From Paenibacillus xylanexedens (GTDB taxonomy: Bacteria; Bacillota; Bacilli; Paenibacillales; Paenibacillaceae): a stretch of 64,000 nt of DNA. A program made the translations under genes and the position numbers. This document shows, in pieces, positions 25,476-39,440 of this stretch. Position 1 is the stretch's first letter. Each line of letters starts with the position of its first letter. The notes beneath the pieces were generated by a model. It saw only the letters and a list, made by a program, of their open reading frames with translations, was not told the origin of the DNA and made no database searches. The DNA lies in the NCBI RefSeq assembly GCF_017874615.1, contig NZ_JAGIKV010000013.1, forward strand, positions 62,001 through 126,000, written 5' to 3'.

Positions 25476-25829
25476 TTATAAACCCGGTACTGTTGTGTTT
25501 GTTTGGCTTAAAATTTGCTCAACTTCTTGCTTCACATCCGGATTGGTGCGAATAAAATCTTTGAGCATGCTCATATTCGCTTCTTTTTCCTGCGGTGTGA
25601 TTGCTCTTGCGCTCTTTGCTGCCGGATTTTTGTGGGATTCATCATGTTGATTTTGCTTACTTGTGAACCCGTCCATACCCGGGAAAGTCATTTCCATCAT
25701 CTTATGTTTTGCCTGATCCATCATATTTCTTGATGAACCCGATGACATCATGGGCAATTTGCCTTTGGACAGCCATGAACTGGCTGCAACACCAATGAAA
25801 ATGCCCAAAAAAAAGGATGAAGCCTTCAT
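25476..25829 (-). CDS. Small membrane-anchored protein, unknown function
   Basis: A 117-residue protein with one N-terminal hydrophobic span (SSFFLGIFIGVAASSWL) and a methionine-rich middle section (MMDQAKHKMMEMTFPGM). A charged helical C-terminus follows. The ATG at 25829 lies 8 nt after AAGGAGG. No family recognised. It is monocistronic with its own terminator and is divergent from the deacetylase gene, sharing about 95 bases of upstream region. Confidence 0.65.
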   Translation of the reverse strand: MKASSFFLGIFIGVAASSWLSKGKLPMMSSGSSRNMMDQAKHKMMEMTFPGMDGFTSKQNQHDESHKNPAAKSARAITPQEKEANMSMLKDFIRTNPDVKQEVEQILSQTNTTVPGL

Positions 25830-25923
25830 TACACCAACCTCCTTCAAGTGTTAAAATCATATTTAGTGTTTGCGGTAGTGAGCGATCTCATTCCGTATAA
25901 ATACAGGAAAGCGAGTTGAAATC

Positions 25924-26820
25924 ATGTTTAGACATACCGCCGCATTGATCATTGCTGCAAGTTTGCTGTTGTCAGCTTGTGGGACAGCGGAAGAAAAAAC
26001 ATCTGATAATTCCACACCAGCGGGCGAATCAACTACCAAGGTTCAAGAAGAGCAAGGTAACTCTAACCCAACTGAAACAGGAGAACCCGGAACTGGTGTG
26101 CCCGAGCCTTCAACGGAAGATTCAACTGTGACAGAAGAAGAACCTGAATCTTCGGAGAAGGTTTCTACAGAAGAGAAAGTGGAAAAGACGTATCATATGA
26201 ATGAAAATTATTATATTAAACCAAACGATGAAGCGAGCCCAAGCAAAGTGGTCTTGTTAACTTTTGATGATGGACCCAAAGAAGAAAAAATGATTACTTC
26301 ACTGATCGACACTTTAGATAAACATAACGCTAAAGCGATATTTTTCGTCAATGGATATCGGGTGAAAAGCCATCCGGAATTGCTCAAACTCATACATGAA
26401 CGGGGTCAGATTGTAGGCAATCATGCCTGGGATCATGAGGATCTCAAAAAAATGTCCAACGCTGAGGCGGCAAAACAGGTTACAGATGTCCAAAAAATAG
26501 TGAAGGATACCATTGGTGAGGAACCGCAATTCTTCCGTCCACCTTTTGGTTCGGGAAATGATGCACTGAAGTCTGCTGTGAAGAAAAATGGCATGTTATA
26601 TATGACTTGGTCTAATGGTTCGCTCGATTGGGATAAAAGCACCAAAGACAAACCGGAAAAAGTCATTCAAAATGTACTGGACCAGTTAAATCCCGGAAGC
26701 AATATTTTGATGCACGAGTTGCCATGGACGGTTGAAGCATTGGATGAGTTGCTGACCAAGCTCGAAAAGAAAGGTTATTCCTTTGTTGATCCGCGTGCAA
26801 TTGAATTGGAAGCTCGTTAA
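25924..26820 (+). CDS. Polysaccharide deacetylase lipoprotein
   Basis: Removes acetyl groups from a cell-wall polysaccharide, probably peptidoglycan (carbohydrate esterase 4, NodB fold). The 298-residue precursor has a lipobox LLSAC and a long acidic Ser/Thr/Glu-rich linker (about residues 22-95). The catalytic domain has TFDDGP, NHAWDHEDL (metal histidines), RPPFG, WSNGSLDW and a final MHE motif. Its linker should hold the enzyme away from the membrane. It is one of only a few plus-strand genes in the window. Confidence 0.93.
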   Translation: MFRHTAALIIAASLLLSACGTAEEKTSDNSTPAGESTTKVQEEQGNSNPTETGEPGTGVPEPSTEDSTVTEEEPESSEKVSTEEKVEKTYHMNENYYIKPNDEASPSKVVLLTFDDGPKEEKMITSLIDTLDKHNAKAIFFVNGYRVKSHPELLKLIHERGQIVGNHAWDHEDLKKMSNAEAAKQVTDVQKIVKDTIGEEPQFFRPPFGSGNDALKSAVKKNGMLYMTWSNGSLDWDKSTKDKPEKVIQNVLDQLNPGSNILMHELPWTVEALDELLTKLEKKGYSFVDPRAIELEAR

Positions 26821-26842
26821 ATTGTAATTTTGCGCATTAAAA

Positions 26843-26880
26843 TAAAACAGCCTTGATCGATTGGATCAAGGCTGTTTCTC
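26843..26880. terminator. Bidirectional terminator between convergent genes
   Basis: AACAGCCTTGATC and GATCAAGGCTGTT (about 26846-26877) form a 13-bp stem with a 5-nt loop. The T-rich tail is stronger on the minus strand (TTTTATTTT). It overlaps the stop of the phosphoesterase gene. Confidence 0.8.
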
Positions 26881-27693
26881 TGTGAGTGCTTTTTCCGCGG
26901 GCACTCTTAACGTGATGATATGCATCTCCGCTGGACAACCTAGTCGGAGAGGAAAATGATTCGTACCGTATCCTCTGCTAACAAGCATTTTGCCTTCTTG
27001 GTGAACGTCCTCCGGACTTCGCTTCAGGGAGTACCACCCGTTCGATACGGGACGATACGCTTTGCTCAGGAACACAGGTCCGAAAAATGGTAAAACCAAT
27101 TGTCCGCCATGTGTATGACCGCTCAAAATAAGATCTGCATTTTCTTCCAATCGAAGGGCCTGCAAAGGATCATGAACGATAGCAATTTTGCAAAAACGGT
27201 TACCGATCTGCTGTAGTAATACATCGCCCTGTTTGGAACGATAGTCTATGCCGATCAGGCTCAATCTGTCGTTGCCCCTTTGCAGATATTCCACATTATC
27301 CTGCAGGAGCTTAACGTCCGATTCCCGAAGGATTCGCGCAAGTTGAGCGGTACCAGCCCTCTTGTCATGGTTGCCATACACCGTAAATGAAGGAGCAATG
27401 TTCGATAAAATTTTCATGTTATGTCTAACTAGAGACCATGAGATTCCTTTTTCCGCAACATCCCCGCCGATGAGAACCCAGTCCACCTTGGATTTAACGT
27501 TTGCCAGATCCTTCTGCTTCAGCTTGCGCTTGTGCGTGTCGGATACATACAAAATCATAGCCCCGTCAAAGGATGTTGGCAGATGAGGCACTTCAACCTC
27601 TTCTTCAATCATTTGATGAACGTGGGCTTCACGCCACATATGAAAAACTAGTAATACTCCCATCAAAATGATTAAACCTGCGAGTAAAAGCAT
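26866..27693 (-). CDS. Membrane-anchored metallophosphoesterase (YpbG-like)
   Basis: Calcineurin-type metallophosphoesterase with the motifs DTH, GGDV, GNHDKR, a later histidine in VHDPLQ, and GHTHGGQ, which together bind two metals. The 275-residue protein starts with a hydrophobic span, so the enzyme sits at the membrane. The ATG overlaps the stop of the upstream gene as TAATG and lacks its own ribosome site, suggesting coupling. Position matches B. subtilis ypbG. Substrate unknown. Confidence 0.88.
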   Translation of the reverse strand: MLLLAGLIILMGVLLVFHMWREAHVHQMIEEEVEVPHLPTSFDGAMILYVSDTHKRKLKQKDLANVKSKVDWVLIGGDVAEKGISWSLVRHNMKILSNIAPSFTVYGNHDKRAGTAQLARILRESDVKLLQDNVEYLQRGNDRLSLIGIDYRSKQGDVLLQQIGNRFCKIAIVHDPLQALRLEENADLILSGHTHGGQLVLPFFGPVFLSKAYRPVSNGWYSLKRSPEDVHQEGKMLVSRGYGTNHFPLRLGCPAEMHIITLRVPAEKALTEKQP

Positions 27694-28145
27694 TACCACG
27701 GCAAGGGAAGGAACGTATTCAGAGCAGGTGCCCCTTCAACCCCCCACCAAACCAGACTAATCGTTAACATGACAAAAATAAAAATGAGTGAATTCACAAA
27801 CCTCTTGCTCAATTTTAACCGACGTGAAGGATGTAATTCTGTCCGTGTAGGAAGCGAACCCGCTTCGGGGATCGATTCTTCCGTTGAATTTGGCGTTTTT
27901 TTGGAGCGTGATGGTGCCCTTTGAGGAAGTACTGGACTTTCCAGTTTTTCTGTATAGGGCTTGCGCTGTGATCTAGGTAAAGAAACGGAAGTAATTGGTG
28001 TGATTCCGCCAACCTCAGCAGCTGCTGCCGTTTCAGCAACGATGCTTACTTGAGAAGCCACCTGACGCTCGGATTTCTCTTTTTTATCCGATTGACGATG
28101 GCGCTGACTGCCATATGTCTTCATTCTACTTAATGGCTGATTCAT
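27693..28145 (-). CDS. Single-span membrane protein of unknown function
   Basis: A 150-residue protein with a long polar, basic, Ser/Arg-rich N-terminal region, probably cytoplasmic and disordered, and one C-terminal span (about residues 116-136). It overlaps the genes on both sides by a few bases (ATGA upstream, TAATG downstream). It is therefore the middle gene of a three-gene operon with a CPBP protease and a phosphoesterase. No family recognised. Confidence 0.65.
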   Translation of the reverse strand: MNQPLSRMKTYGSQRHRQSDKKEKSERQVASQVSIVAETAAAAEVGGITPITSVSLPRSQRKPYTEKLESPVLPQRAPSRSKKTPNSTEESIPEAGSLPTRTELHPSRRLKLSKRFVNSLIFIFVMLTISLVWWGVEGAPALNTFLPLPW

Positions 28146-28735
28146 GATCCCCTCCGAAAACGTATCGCTAATCCGGACACCAAATCAATAATAAAGTGAC
28201 ATAATATAGGCGCCCATAATGTGCCGGACTGCAAGTAAATCCAACCCAATCCATAACTTGAGATAAACACCCAGCCTGTTGGAATCCAGTGGCGCAAATA
28301 ACGAATATGGATAACTGCAAATAAAATACTTGTCCAGTAAGGACCGATGGCATGTTGGATGGCTCCACGGAATAATAATTCCTCACACACAGCAACAATG
28401 GCTGCTATACATACAATGTGCCAGATCGGACGCCCACGGAACAGCATCTCGTTAATTCCACCGTCGTCCATGCTTTCCTGAGGTATAACATACGACAGTA
28501 CCAAGTCCATAACAAGCATTATTCCTGCAAGACCAAGACCCCACCATATAAATTGGTAATTGTCAGGCCATGCGAGTACATCTAACAAGTTTCGTTTCTG
28601 CAATAAGATCCACACAACTCCGATAATCAGTGTCAGACCTTGTGTAAAGTATAGATTGATTAAAAGCAAACGCTCGGTAAGCTGCTGTGGCTCAGCCTTC
28701 TGAATCTTGAACTTGGGAAACTTGAATTTTTTCAT
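28142..28735 (-). CDS. CPBP-family intramembrane protease (YpbD-like)
   Basis: Membrane protein of the CPBP (Abi, CAAX-protease-like) family. About 197 residues with several spans and the defining CEELLFRG motif plus later histidines in FAVIHI and LCHFIIDL that complete the metal site. The start at 28735 (MKKFKFP) is chosen because upstream codons give a polar extension; the GAGG site is 13 nt away, so the start is uncertain. B. subtilis ypbD lies in the same position. Substrate unknown. Confidence 0.86.
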   Translation of the reverse strand: MKKFKFPKFKIQKAEPQQLTERLLLINLYFTQGLTLIIGVVWILLQKRNLLDVLAWPDNYQFIWWGLGLAGIMLVMDLVLSYVIPQESMDDGGINEMLFRGRPIWHIVCIAAIVAVCEELLFRGAIQHAIGPYWTSILFAVIHIRYLRHWIPTGWVFISSYGLGWIYLQSGTLWAPILCHFIIDLVSGLAIRFRRGS

Positions 28736-29022
28736 CGGATGCGTCTGTCCTCTTGAGTTAAATTTGATGGATAACAATTACGTTGTCCAATCGGATAGTA
28801 TACTAAATGATAGCCAAAAAACCAATTAGGTTCAAGGCCTGCCCCAAGTCCTGGTTATATGTCCGTGCCATTACTTCATTAAAGCAGTAAAATTCAGTTC
28901 ACCAAACAGCTTACTTTCCATCTTCTTGTGGCAGGTATATTAACTATTGTATTACTTATGGTGACTCTGTTTATGTGTGAATCTAAAGACATCTGCAAAA
29001 CAATTTAAAACATTTAAGCCTA
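28736..29022. other. AT-rich intergenic stretch, no gene seen
   Basis: Divergent region between the CPBP gene and the serA promoter. It holds no supported frame or known RNA. Regulatory signals for the CPBP operon are presumably within it but none is convincing. Confidence 0.4.
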
Positions 29023-29052
29023 TTGACATGCTCATGTCAGCCATGATACATT
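29023..29052 (+). promoter_or_regulatory. Sigma-A promoter of the serA leader
   Basis: TTGACA at 29023-29028, 18 bases, then TACATT at 29047-29052 with a TGn extension just upstream of the -10. Confidence 0.7.
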
Positions 29053-29074
29053 ATGAAAAAATTAGTCACGTTAA

Positions 29075-29335
29075 ACACGATGATGGAAAAAAGACGTTGC
29101 TTCGTCTTACAGAGAGCCGATGGTAGGTGTGAATCGGTGGCAGGCAAATGGTCTTGAGCGCTCCTGAGTTATTGCATTGAAATTGGAGTAGGTGCAATCG
29201 GTTTAGACCCGTTATCCTCTTCGGTCTTCATTGACCGCTAAGACTGTCGTTGCGAAACGGCGGTGAATTAGGGTGGTACCACGACAACTCTCGTCCCTTA
29301 TTGCGCAAGCAGTATGTGGATTGAGAGTTTTTTGA
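29075..29335 (+). promoter_or_regulatory. T-box riboswitch controlling serA, probably serine-type
   Basis: The T-box core AGGGTGGTACCACG is at 29270-29283, preceded by a long stem I with the AGAGAGCC...GAATCGGT distal arm at about 29110-29137. A likely specifier codon AGC (serine) lies at 29157-29159, just before CGCTCCTGAG. Uncharged tRNA binding would favour the antiterminator. Without it, a terminator forms at 29286-29335 (AACTCTC/GAGAGTT then TTTTTT). Serine is the product of the SerA pathway, which agrees with the specifier. Confidence 0.88.
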
Positions 29336-29500
29336 TTTATTTTAAAGGATATCTGTGGGATCACTCTATTTCTTTCACCTTCCCCCTCTGTTGCGACACC
29401 GCGTTGTTGGGCGGAAGAATCAACCTGGTTTTAAGGATTACCTCTTCGCTGAGGTCAGACCTTGACGATATAGATACACATACCTAAGGAGGAAGAAACC
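29336..29500 (+). other. Spacer between the T-box terminator and serA
   Basis: About 165 bases of untranslated leader after the terminator. It contains no further riboswitch motif. The AAGGAGGAAG ribosome site of serA ends it at about 29488-29496. Confidence 0.5.
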
Positions 29501-31096
29501 ATGTACAAAGTGTTAGTGTCGGACCCAATCAGTGATCTGGGGATCCAGCAACTGGTGGATGCAAATGATGTTGTTGTTGAGAAGAAAACCGGTCTTAGTG
29601 AAGATGAACTTGTTGCCATTATTGGTGATTATGATGCCCTCTTGGTTCGCAGCCAGACTCGTGTTACTGATCGTATTATGACGGCTGGTACCAACCTTAA
29701 GGTGATCGGACGTGCAGGTGTTGGTGTAGATAACATTGATCTGGAAGCTGCTACACAGCGCGGTATCATTGTTATTAATGCACCTGATGGCAATACCATC
29801 ACAACCTGTGAGCACACGTTTGCCATGATGATGGCATTGGCACGACACATTCCTCAGGCATACGCCAAAACAATTCAGGGTACGTGGGATCGTAAAACCT
29901 TCCTGGGTGTGGAATTAAGAAATAAAACGCTCGGTGTACTGGGTATGGGACGGATCGGTAGTGAAGTTGCCAAGCGCGCCAAAGCATTCGGAATGGACAT
30001 TCTTGCTTACGACCCGTTCCTCACGGAAGAGCGTGCCGAGAAGCTGCAAGTGAAACTTGCTAGTGTAGATGATATCATTCGCAATGCGGACTTCATGACC
30101 GTTCATACGCCATTAACACCGGAAACACGGCATATGATTTCACGTCCACAATTCGAAGTGATGAAAAAAGGCATGCGTATCATCAACTGTGCCCGTGGTG
30201 GTGTAGTTGACGAGATGGCACTTGTGGAAGCCATTGATCAAGGTATTGTTGCTGGTGCAGCATTTGACGTATTCGAAAGCGAGCCGCCAGCCGCTGATCA
30301 CCCGTTCCTGAATCACCCAAGCATTATCGTTACACCTCACCTTGGTGCGTCCACAGTAGAAGCACAAGAGAACGTGGCTATCGATGTGTCGGAACAGGTG
30401 CTTCACATTTTGCGTAATGAACCGTTTAAAAACGCAGTTAACATGCCGGCTGTTGCACCAACTGTGATGAACAAATTGCAGCCGTATTTCAAACTGGGTG
30501 AAACGTTGGGTAGTTTTGCAGCACAGATTACACAAAATGCAGTGCAGGAGATTCGGATCGACTATGCTGGTGAACTTTCTGAAGTAGATACTTCTCCTCT
30601 CACACGTTACATTGTGAAGGGTATTCTCGCCAGACATTTGGGTGGGGAAGCCAACATTGTCAACTCCATGCATCTGGCCAAAATCCGTGATCTGAATGTG
30701 GTTGTAAGCCAAACCTCAACAACTAAAGGATTTACTAACCTGATTACCGTAACATTGGTTACGACTCAGGATGCTGAGGAACGCCGTGTAGCAGGTACAT
30801 TGCTTGCAGGTTATGGAGAACGTATTGTTCGTCTGGACAAATTCCCGGTAGATATCGCTCCAGAAAGTCATCAAATTTTGATCTCCCACAACGATAAACC
30901 AGGTATTATCGGACGTGTAGGAACCCTACTTGGACAAAATGATGTCAACATCGCATCCATGCAGGTTGGACGTAAAATTATTGGTGGTGCAGCGATCATG
31001 ATTCTGACCGTAGATAAAGCTGTTCCAAAAGATGTGCTTGTGCAGCTTGCTGCGCTGCCTGAAATCAATACTGCTGTTGAAATCGTTCTGGAATAA
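29501..31096 (+). CDS. serA: D-3-phosphoglycerate dehydrogenase
   Basis: First enzyme of serine synthesis: oxidises 3-phosphoglycerate with NAD. The 531-residue protein is the long form. It has a catalytic/nucleotide-binding core with [20 protein letters not shown] (catalytic Arg) and TPHLGAST (catalytic His), an allosteric-substrate-binding domain at about residues 320-450, and a C-terminal ACT domain ([16 protein letters not shown]) for serine feedback. It is transcribed alone under a T-box and ends at a strong terminator. Confidence 0.97.
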   Translation: MYKVLVSDPISDLGIQQLVDANDVVVEKKTGLSEDELVAIIGDYDALLVRSQTRVTDRIMTAGTNLKVIGRAGVGVDNIDLEAATQRGIIVINAPDGNTITTCEHTFAMMMALARHIPQAYAKTIQGTWDRKTFLGVELRNKTLGVLGMGRIGSEVAKRAKAFGMDILAYDPFLTEERAEKLQVKLASVDDIIRNADFMTVHTPLTPETRHMISRPQFEVMKKGMRIINCARGGVVDEMALVEAIDQGIVAGAAFDVFESEPPAADHPFLNHPSIIVTPHLGASTVEAQENVAIDVSEQVLHILRNEPFKNAVNMPAVAPTVMNKLQPYFKLGETLGSFAAQITQNAVQEIRIDYAGELSEVDTSPLTRYIVKGILARHLGGEANIVNSMHLAKIRDLNVVVSQTSTTKGFTNLITVTLVTTQDAEERRVAGTLLAGYGERIVRLDKFPVDIAPESHQILISHNDKPGIIGRVGTLLGQNDVNIASMQVGRKIIGGAAIMILTVDKAVPKDVLVQLAALPEINTAVEIVLE

Positions 31097-31124
31097 TCAA
31101 ACATATTTTCAAATGTATAAGGAG

Positions 31125-31156
31125 AGACGGGGCCCTAGTGGTCCCGTCTTTTTTTC
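31125..31156 (+). terminator. Intrinsic terminator after serA
   Basis: AGACGGG (31125-31131) pairs with CCCGTCT (31143-31149), followed by a run of T residues. Confidence 0.9.
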
Positions 31157-31292
31157 GTGTACTCGCTGAAATATCGGTGATGAAGTTTGCAAACAAAATA
31201 TTTTTGGAATTGGAAAAGGGGTGCCCATCACCCCCCATATGAACTCCGCTTCTTTTGGTCAATGGAAATAGTCTTAATACGTAATCGAACTA

Positions 31293-35693
<4,401 letters not shown>

Positions 35694-35813
35694 CTATCTT
35701 GCTTGCTTTTCAAGCTTATGTCACATAGGAAGGAAAATTATCTTGGACACTCTTTTTAGTCAAAAAAAGACCATTCATGTTCCACGTTGAACAAGATTAA
35801 ACGGTAGTCTTCA

Positions 35814-35846
35814 ACAAAAAAACACCCTCCATAAGAGGGTGTTTTC
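35814..35846 (-). terminator. Intrinsic terminator after resE
   Basis: AACACCCTC (35821-35829) pairs with GAGGGTGTT (35835-35843), loop of 5, T-run on the minus strand. Ends the res operon. Confidence 0.9.
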
Positions 35847-35869
35847 GCACTTTTTGTATGAAATTCAGG

Positions 35870-37354
35870 CTATTTCGATGAATCCAAGGGAAATTGCAAA
35901 ATAAACTCTGTTCCTTCGCCAAGCACACTATTGACGGTAATCATGCCTTGATGCGCATCAACAATATTTTTCACAATCGCTAAACCAAGCCCCGTACCTA
36001 CACTTTCTCCTCGGACACGTGCCTTGTCTGCTTTGTAGAATCGTTCGAAAATAAATGGCAAGTCGGATGAAGGGATACCTACACCCTGATCCTTCACAGA
36101 AACTCTGACAAATGGAGCACGAAGATAAGTGACCCGCTCGGCTGAGATCATTACATTTTTGCCAGTAGGTGTATGTCTGAACGCATTATCCAGCAAATTC
36201 GTAAATACTTGCTCAAGTCGATCCTCATCTGCCTGTTGAAGTTCAATAGTTGGTTGTTCGAACTTAAATTGCAGTTGAATTCCCTGTTCTTTTGAACGCA
36301 CCGAGAACTTTCGATATACACGTTCAAGTAGTTCTCCGAGGTCAACTTCCTTCATCACCATGTCCGTGTGTCCAGCTTCCATCCGGGCAAGATCAAGCAA
36401 GTCTTTAACCAGTCTGCCCATCCGAAGGGACTCATCATGAATGACCTGGATCAGTTCTTCGCTCTCTTCCGGTGAGGTTGCCATGCCGTCCAAAAGGGCT
36501 TCACTGTAGCCTTGCATCATAGATAGCGGAGTTCGTATCTCATGAGATACGTTAGCCACGAAATCACGTCGCATTTTCTCCAGACGCACTTCTTCTGTTA
36601 CATCTCTTAAAACAGCCACAGCCCCTCTGACAACACTGTCAGCATACAACGGTGCCATCTGAACAGACCAGACACCTTGCTGTACGTGAACATTGGAGTT
36701 CTGGTCCCCACCTTGCTCCATCACCATTCTGAACAAAGGAAGAAGGGGCTCAGGTACATCACGCGAAGTCTTGTCAGACTGTTCGGATTCTTGTCCTTCG
36801 TCCATTTTTGCCCAATCGAGATCATACCATGCCTGCATGATCTTCTCTCCTGGCGGATTCGTCAGAATAACTTTGCCTTCACCATCAAATGTAACCACCG
36901 CATCGGTCATGCTGCGAAGCACACTCGCCAAATGTTCCTTCTCATGGTTAAGGTTTCGAATATTATCTTCCAGTTGGGCAGCCATATGATTAAATGTGTT
37001 GGCAAGTTCACCAATCTCATCACTCGTTACCAGGGAAAGACGTGTTCCGTAGTTCCCTTTGCGAATCGCATTGGCTGCCTGAATCAATTGCTGCATAGGC
37101 TGCGTTATTTTGGTGAATAGAAACAATGCAAAAAACGTGGTTAAACTGAATCCGATAATACAGATATAGGTGAACAACCGCTTAATATCTCTGGATTCGG
37201 ATTCTGCAAAGTTCGTATCAATGTAGGGCAGCAAAAAAAGACCCAGCGCTATAAGTACACAACCCACAAGGCAGATAATAGTGATCCATAACTTCCCGAC
37301 CAGTGATCTCCAGAAACTAAAACTACTTCGGTACTTCCAGTTTATAACCCACAC
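35870..37354 (-). CDS. resE: Sensor histidine kinase ResE
   Basis: Membrane histidine kinase of the ResDE pair, which in B. subtilis controls respiration genes under low oxygen and nitric oxide. About 494 residues: two N-terminal spans enclosing a short external loop, a HAMP domain (TKITQPMQQLIQAANAI), a PAS-like domain, the phospho-acceptor NVSHEIRTPL, and the ATPase N, G1, F and G2 boxes (NLLDNAFRHT, DQGVGIP, FERFYKAD, GTGLGLAIV). The GTG start overlaps resD by 32 bases and lacks a clear ribosome site, so the exact start is uncertain. Confidence 0.93.
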   Translation of the reverse strand: MWVINWKYRSSFSFWRSLVGKLWITIICLVGCVLIALGLFLLPYIDTNFAESESRDIKRLFTYICIIGFSLTTFFALFLFTKITQPMQQLIQAANAIRKGNYGTRLSLVTSDEIGELANTFNHMAAQLEDNIRNLNHEKEHLASVLRSMTDAVVTFDGEGKVILTNPPGEKIMQAWYDLDWAKMDEGQESEQSDKTSRDVPEPLLPLFRMVMEQGGDQNSNVHVQQGVWSVQMAPLYADSVVRGAVAVLRDVTEEVRLEKMRRDFVANVSHEIRTPLSMMQGYSEALLDGMATSPEESEELIQVIHDESLRMGRLVKDLLDLARMEAGHTDMVMKEVDLGELLERVYRKFSVRSKEQGIQLQFKFEQPTIELQQADEDRLEQVFTNLLDNAFRHTPTGKNVMISAERVTYLRAPFVRVSVKDQGVGIPSSDLPFIFERFYKADKARVRGESVGTGLGLAIVKNIVDAHQGMITVNSVLGEGTEFILQFPLDSSK

Positions 37355-38039
37355 CCCACACCGTCGTAATCATGGCCGCCGATTCAGGCGATACCTTGTT
37401 AAGTTTCTCGCGAAGACGCTTCACATGCGTATCCACGGTACGAAGATCGCCAAAGAATTCGTAATTCCATACATCTTTGAGCAATTCTTCTCTGGAGAAA
37501 ACTTTGTCGGGAGATGTTGCCAGGTAGTGCAGCAATTCATATTCTTTTGGTGTAAGACTAATCTCTTCGCCACCAGCGGTTACCCGGTGGGCATCATGCT
37601 CAATAACCAGATGCGGGAACACGATGTTGTTACTCGAATTGCTCTCCTTGGAGAGATAAGCTGTCGCGGAAGCTCGACGCAAAATCGCTTTGACACGATA
37701 AATCACTTCACGCGGGCTGAATGGTTTTACAACATAATCATCAGCGCCAACTTCGAAGCCTTGAACCCGGTTAATCTCTTCACCTTTTGCAGTGAGCATC
37801 AAAACCGGCGTTGATTTCACCTGACGAAGACGGGTACACACTTCAACTCCATCCATACCCGGCAACATCACATCAAGCAAAATCAGCCCGTAGTCCCCTG
37901 CTGTTGCTTTACGCAGTGCGGTTTCCCCATCCTCAGCTTCATCGATTTCATAACCTTCTTTTTCAAGATACATTTTCAAAAGCCTGCGGATTCTCTCTTC
38001 GTCATCCACGACCAGTATTCGATTCTCATGTTCAGCCAT
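37323..38039 (-). CDS. resD: Response regulator ResD
   Basis: OmpR-type regulator: receiver domain with phospho-Asp in LILLDVMLPGMDG, conserved Lys in VVKPFSPRE, and a winged-helix C-terminus (TPKEYELLHYLA, VDTHVKRLREKL, VWGVGYKLE). 238 residues. The ATG at 38039 follows GGAGAGGC. It follows resABC in the same direction, the B. subtilis order. Confidence 0.95.
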   Translation of the reverse strand: MAEHENRILVVDDEERIRRLLKMYLEKEGYEIDEAEDGETALRKATAGDYGLILLDVMLPGMDGVEVCTRLRQVKSTPVLMLTAKGEEINRVQGFEVGADDYVVKPFSPREVIYRVKAILRRASATAYLSKESNSSNNIVFPHLVIEHDAHRVTAGGEEISLTPKEYELLHYLATSPDKVFSREELLKDVWNYEFFGDLRTVDTHVKRLREKLNKVSPESAAMITTVWGVGYKLEVPK

Positions 38040-38177
38040 GCCTCTCCAGCCCCTTTGCAATAACTCCTCATCACTTCTATTATGTTCGATCTGGCGAACA
38101 ATATTTGAATACCCTTCAATAAAAAGGTACGTTTGTGTTTCCCGCTTCTAAACTCACCTTTGCAATACGAGTCTGTC

Positions 38178-39440
38178 CTAGTCAGCTCCAGCATAAGAAT
38201 GTAATCCGGCAATGATCAGATTCACTCCAACCAGCGTAAACATAACCACCAGGAAGCCAAGAACTGCAAGCCATGCAGACTTCTGACCTTGCCAACCTCT
38301 GGATAAACGCAAATGCAGATACACACTATAATATAGCCATGTAATCAATGCCCACACCTCTTTGGGGTCCCAACCCCAAAAGCGACTCCAGGCAATCTGA
38401 GCCCAGATCATGGCAAAAATTAATGCTCCCAGCGTAAATATCGGAAAACCGATGGCAATCGCGCGATAACTTATCTCATCCAGATCATCAGCATCGATTC
38501 CATCCATCATTGGTTGTAACGCTTGTCCAAGTGGTCTGCGCACAAGAAGTCGTACAATTCCATACAGGATCAGACCTACAATAAGTGACCAAACCACCGT
38601 ATTCAGCTTGCGTCCGGCATTTACCCCGTTCATCCAGGAAGGCGTCTCAAGTAAAGGTTTTTTCATGCCAAGAAACGGTGTCATGCTCTCCACTTCGCTA
38701 TTATATGGTGCAAAAATCGGAGGCATGCGATAAATCACTTTCTCTATTGTACTATTTTCCTGTACCTCTGTGTCAATGCTGACCGTTTTCTGTACAAAAA
38801 CCGCCTCGTAACCAGCTGTACGAAAGGCAAATACCGTTCCGATGAATCCGATGACTACAACGATCGTAACCAGGGTGAATTCAACCCATCCTCGTTGACG
38901 TCTTGAAGACTTGTCTTTACCACTGAAATCAACAGTACGGAGCAAATACATGAACCCTGCGGCAAAACCCACGGCGAAGAATGCTTCACCAAGCGCAGCC
39001 AACGTCACGTGAATTTTCAGCCAGATGGACTGAAGCGCCGGGATTAATGGCTGTACCTCCTGAGGAAATACAGCGGCATACGCCATAATAATAATGGTAA
39101 GTGGTAAGGCAAACAAACCCAGTAATGACTTGCGGTATATGGCATATACAACAATAAATGCAACCATAATCATCATGGACAGAAAAGACATGAACTCATA
39201 CATGTTACTAACCGGGATATGACCTGCCCCAGCCCATCGGGTTACAAAAAATAGGATATGTGCCGCCAAGGCGACAGTCGAAGCGATGAAAGCTCTTTTA
39301 CCCCAGCGATTCATATGGTCCAGAGGATCACGATTACTCCATTTTTTGCCCATGACCGCGACAGCATATAACAAGAATGCAGCACAATAGAGAAAAAAAG
39401 ATACGATAAATGCGTCGCTGCTGAAATCCAATAAACTCAT
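38178..39440 (-). CDS. resC: Cytochrome c biogenesis protein ResC (CcsA/CcsB family)
   Basis: Haem-handling membrane component of system II cytochrome c maturation. The 420-residue protein has multiple spans and the haem-binding tryptophan-rich motif WGWDPKEVWALITW. It overlaps resB by 4 bases (ATGA). The protein would act with ResB to deliver haem to apocytochrome c outside the membrane. Confidence 0.95.
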   Translation of the reverse strand: MSLLDFSSDAFIVSFFLYCAAFLLYAVAVMGKKWSNRDPLDHMNRWGKRAFIASTVALAAHILFFVTRWAGAGHIPVSNMYEFMSFLSMMIMVAFIVVYAIYRKSLLGLFALPLTIIIMAYAAVFPQEVQPLIPALQSIWLKIHVTLAALGEAFFAVGFAAGFMYLLRTVDFSGKDKSSRRQRGWVEFTLVTIVVVIGFIGTVFAFRTAGYEAVFVQKTVSIDTEVQENSTIEKVIYRMPPIFAPYNSEVESMTPFLGMKKPLLETPSWMNGVNAGRKLNTVVWSLIVGLILYGIVRLLVRRPLGQALQPMMDGIDADDLDEISYRAIAIGFPIFTLGALIFAMIWAQIAWSRFWGWDPKEVWALITWLYYSVYLHLRLSRGWQGQKSAWLAVLGFLVVMFTLVGVNLIIAGLHSYAGAD

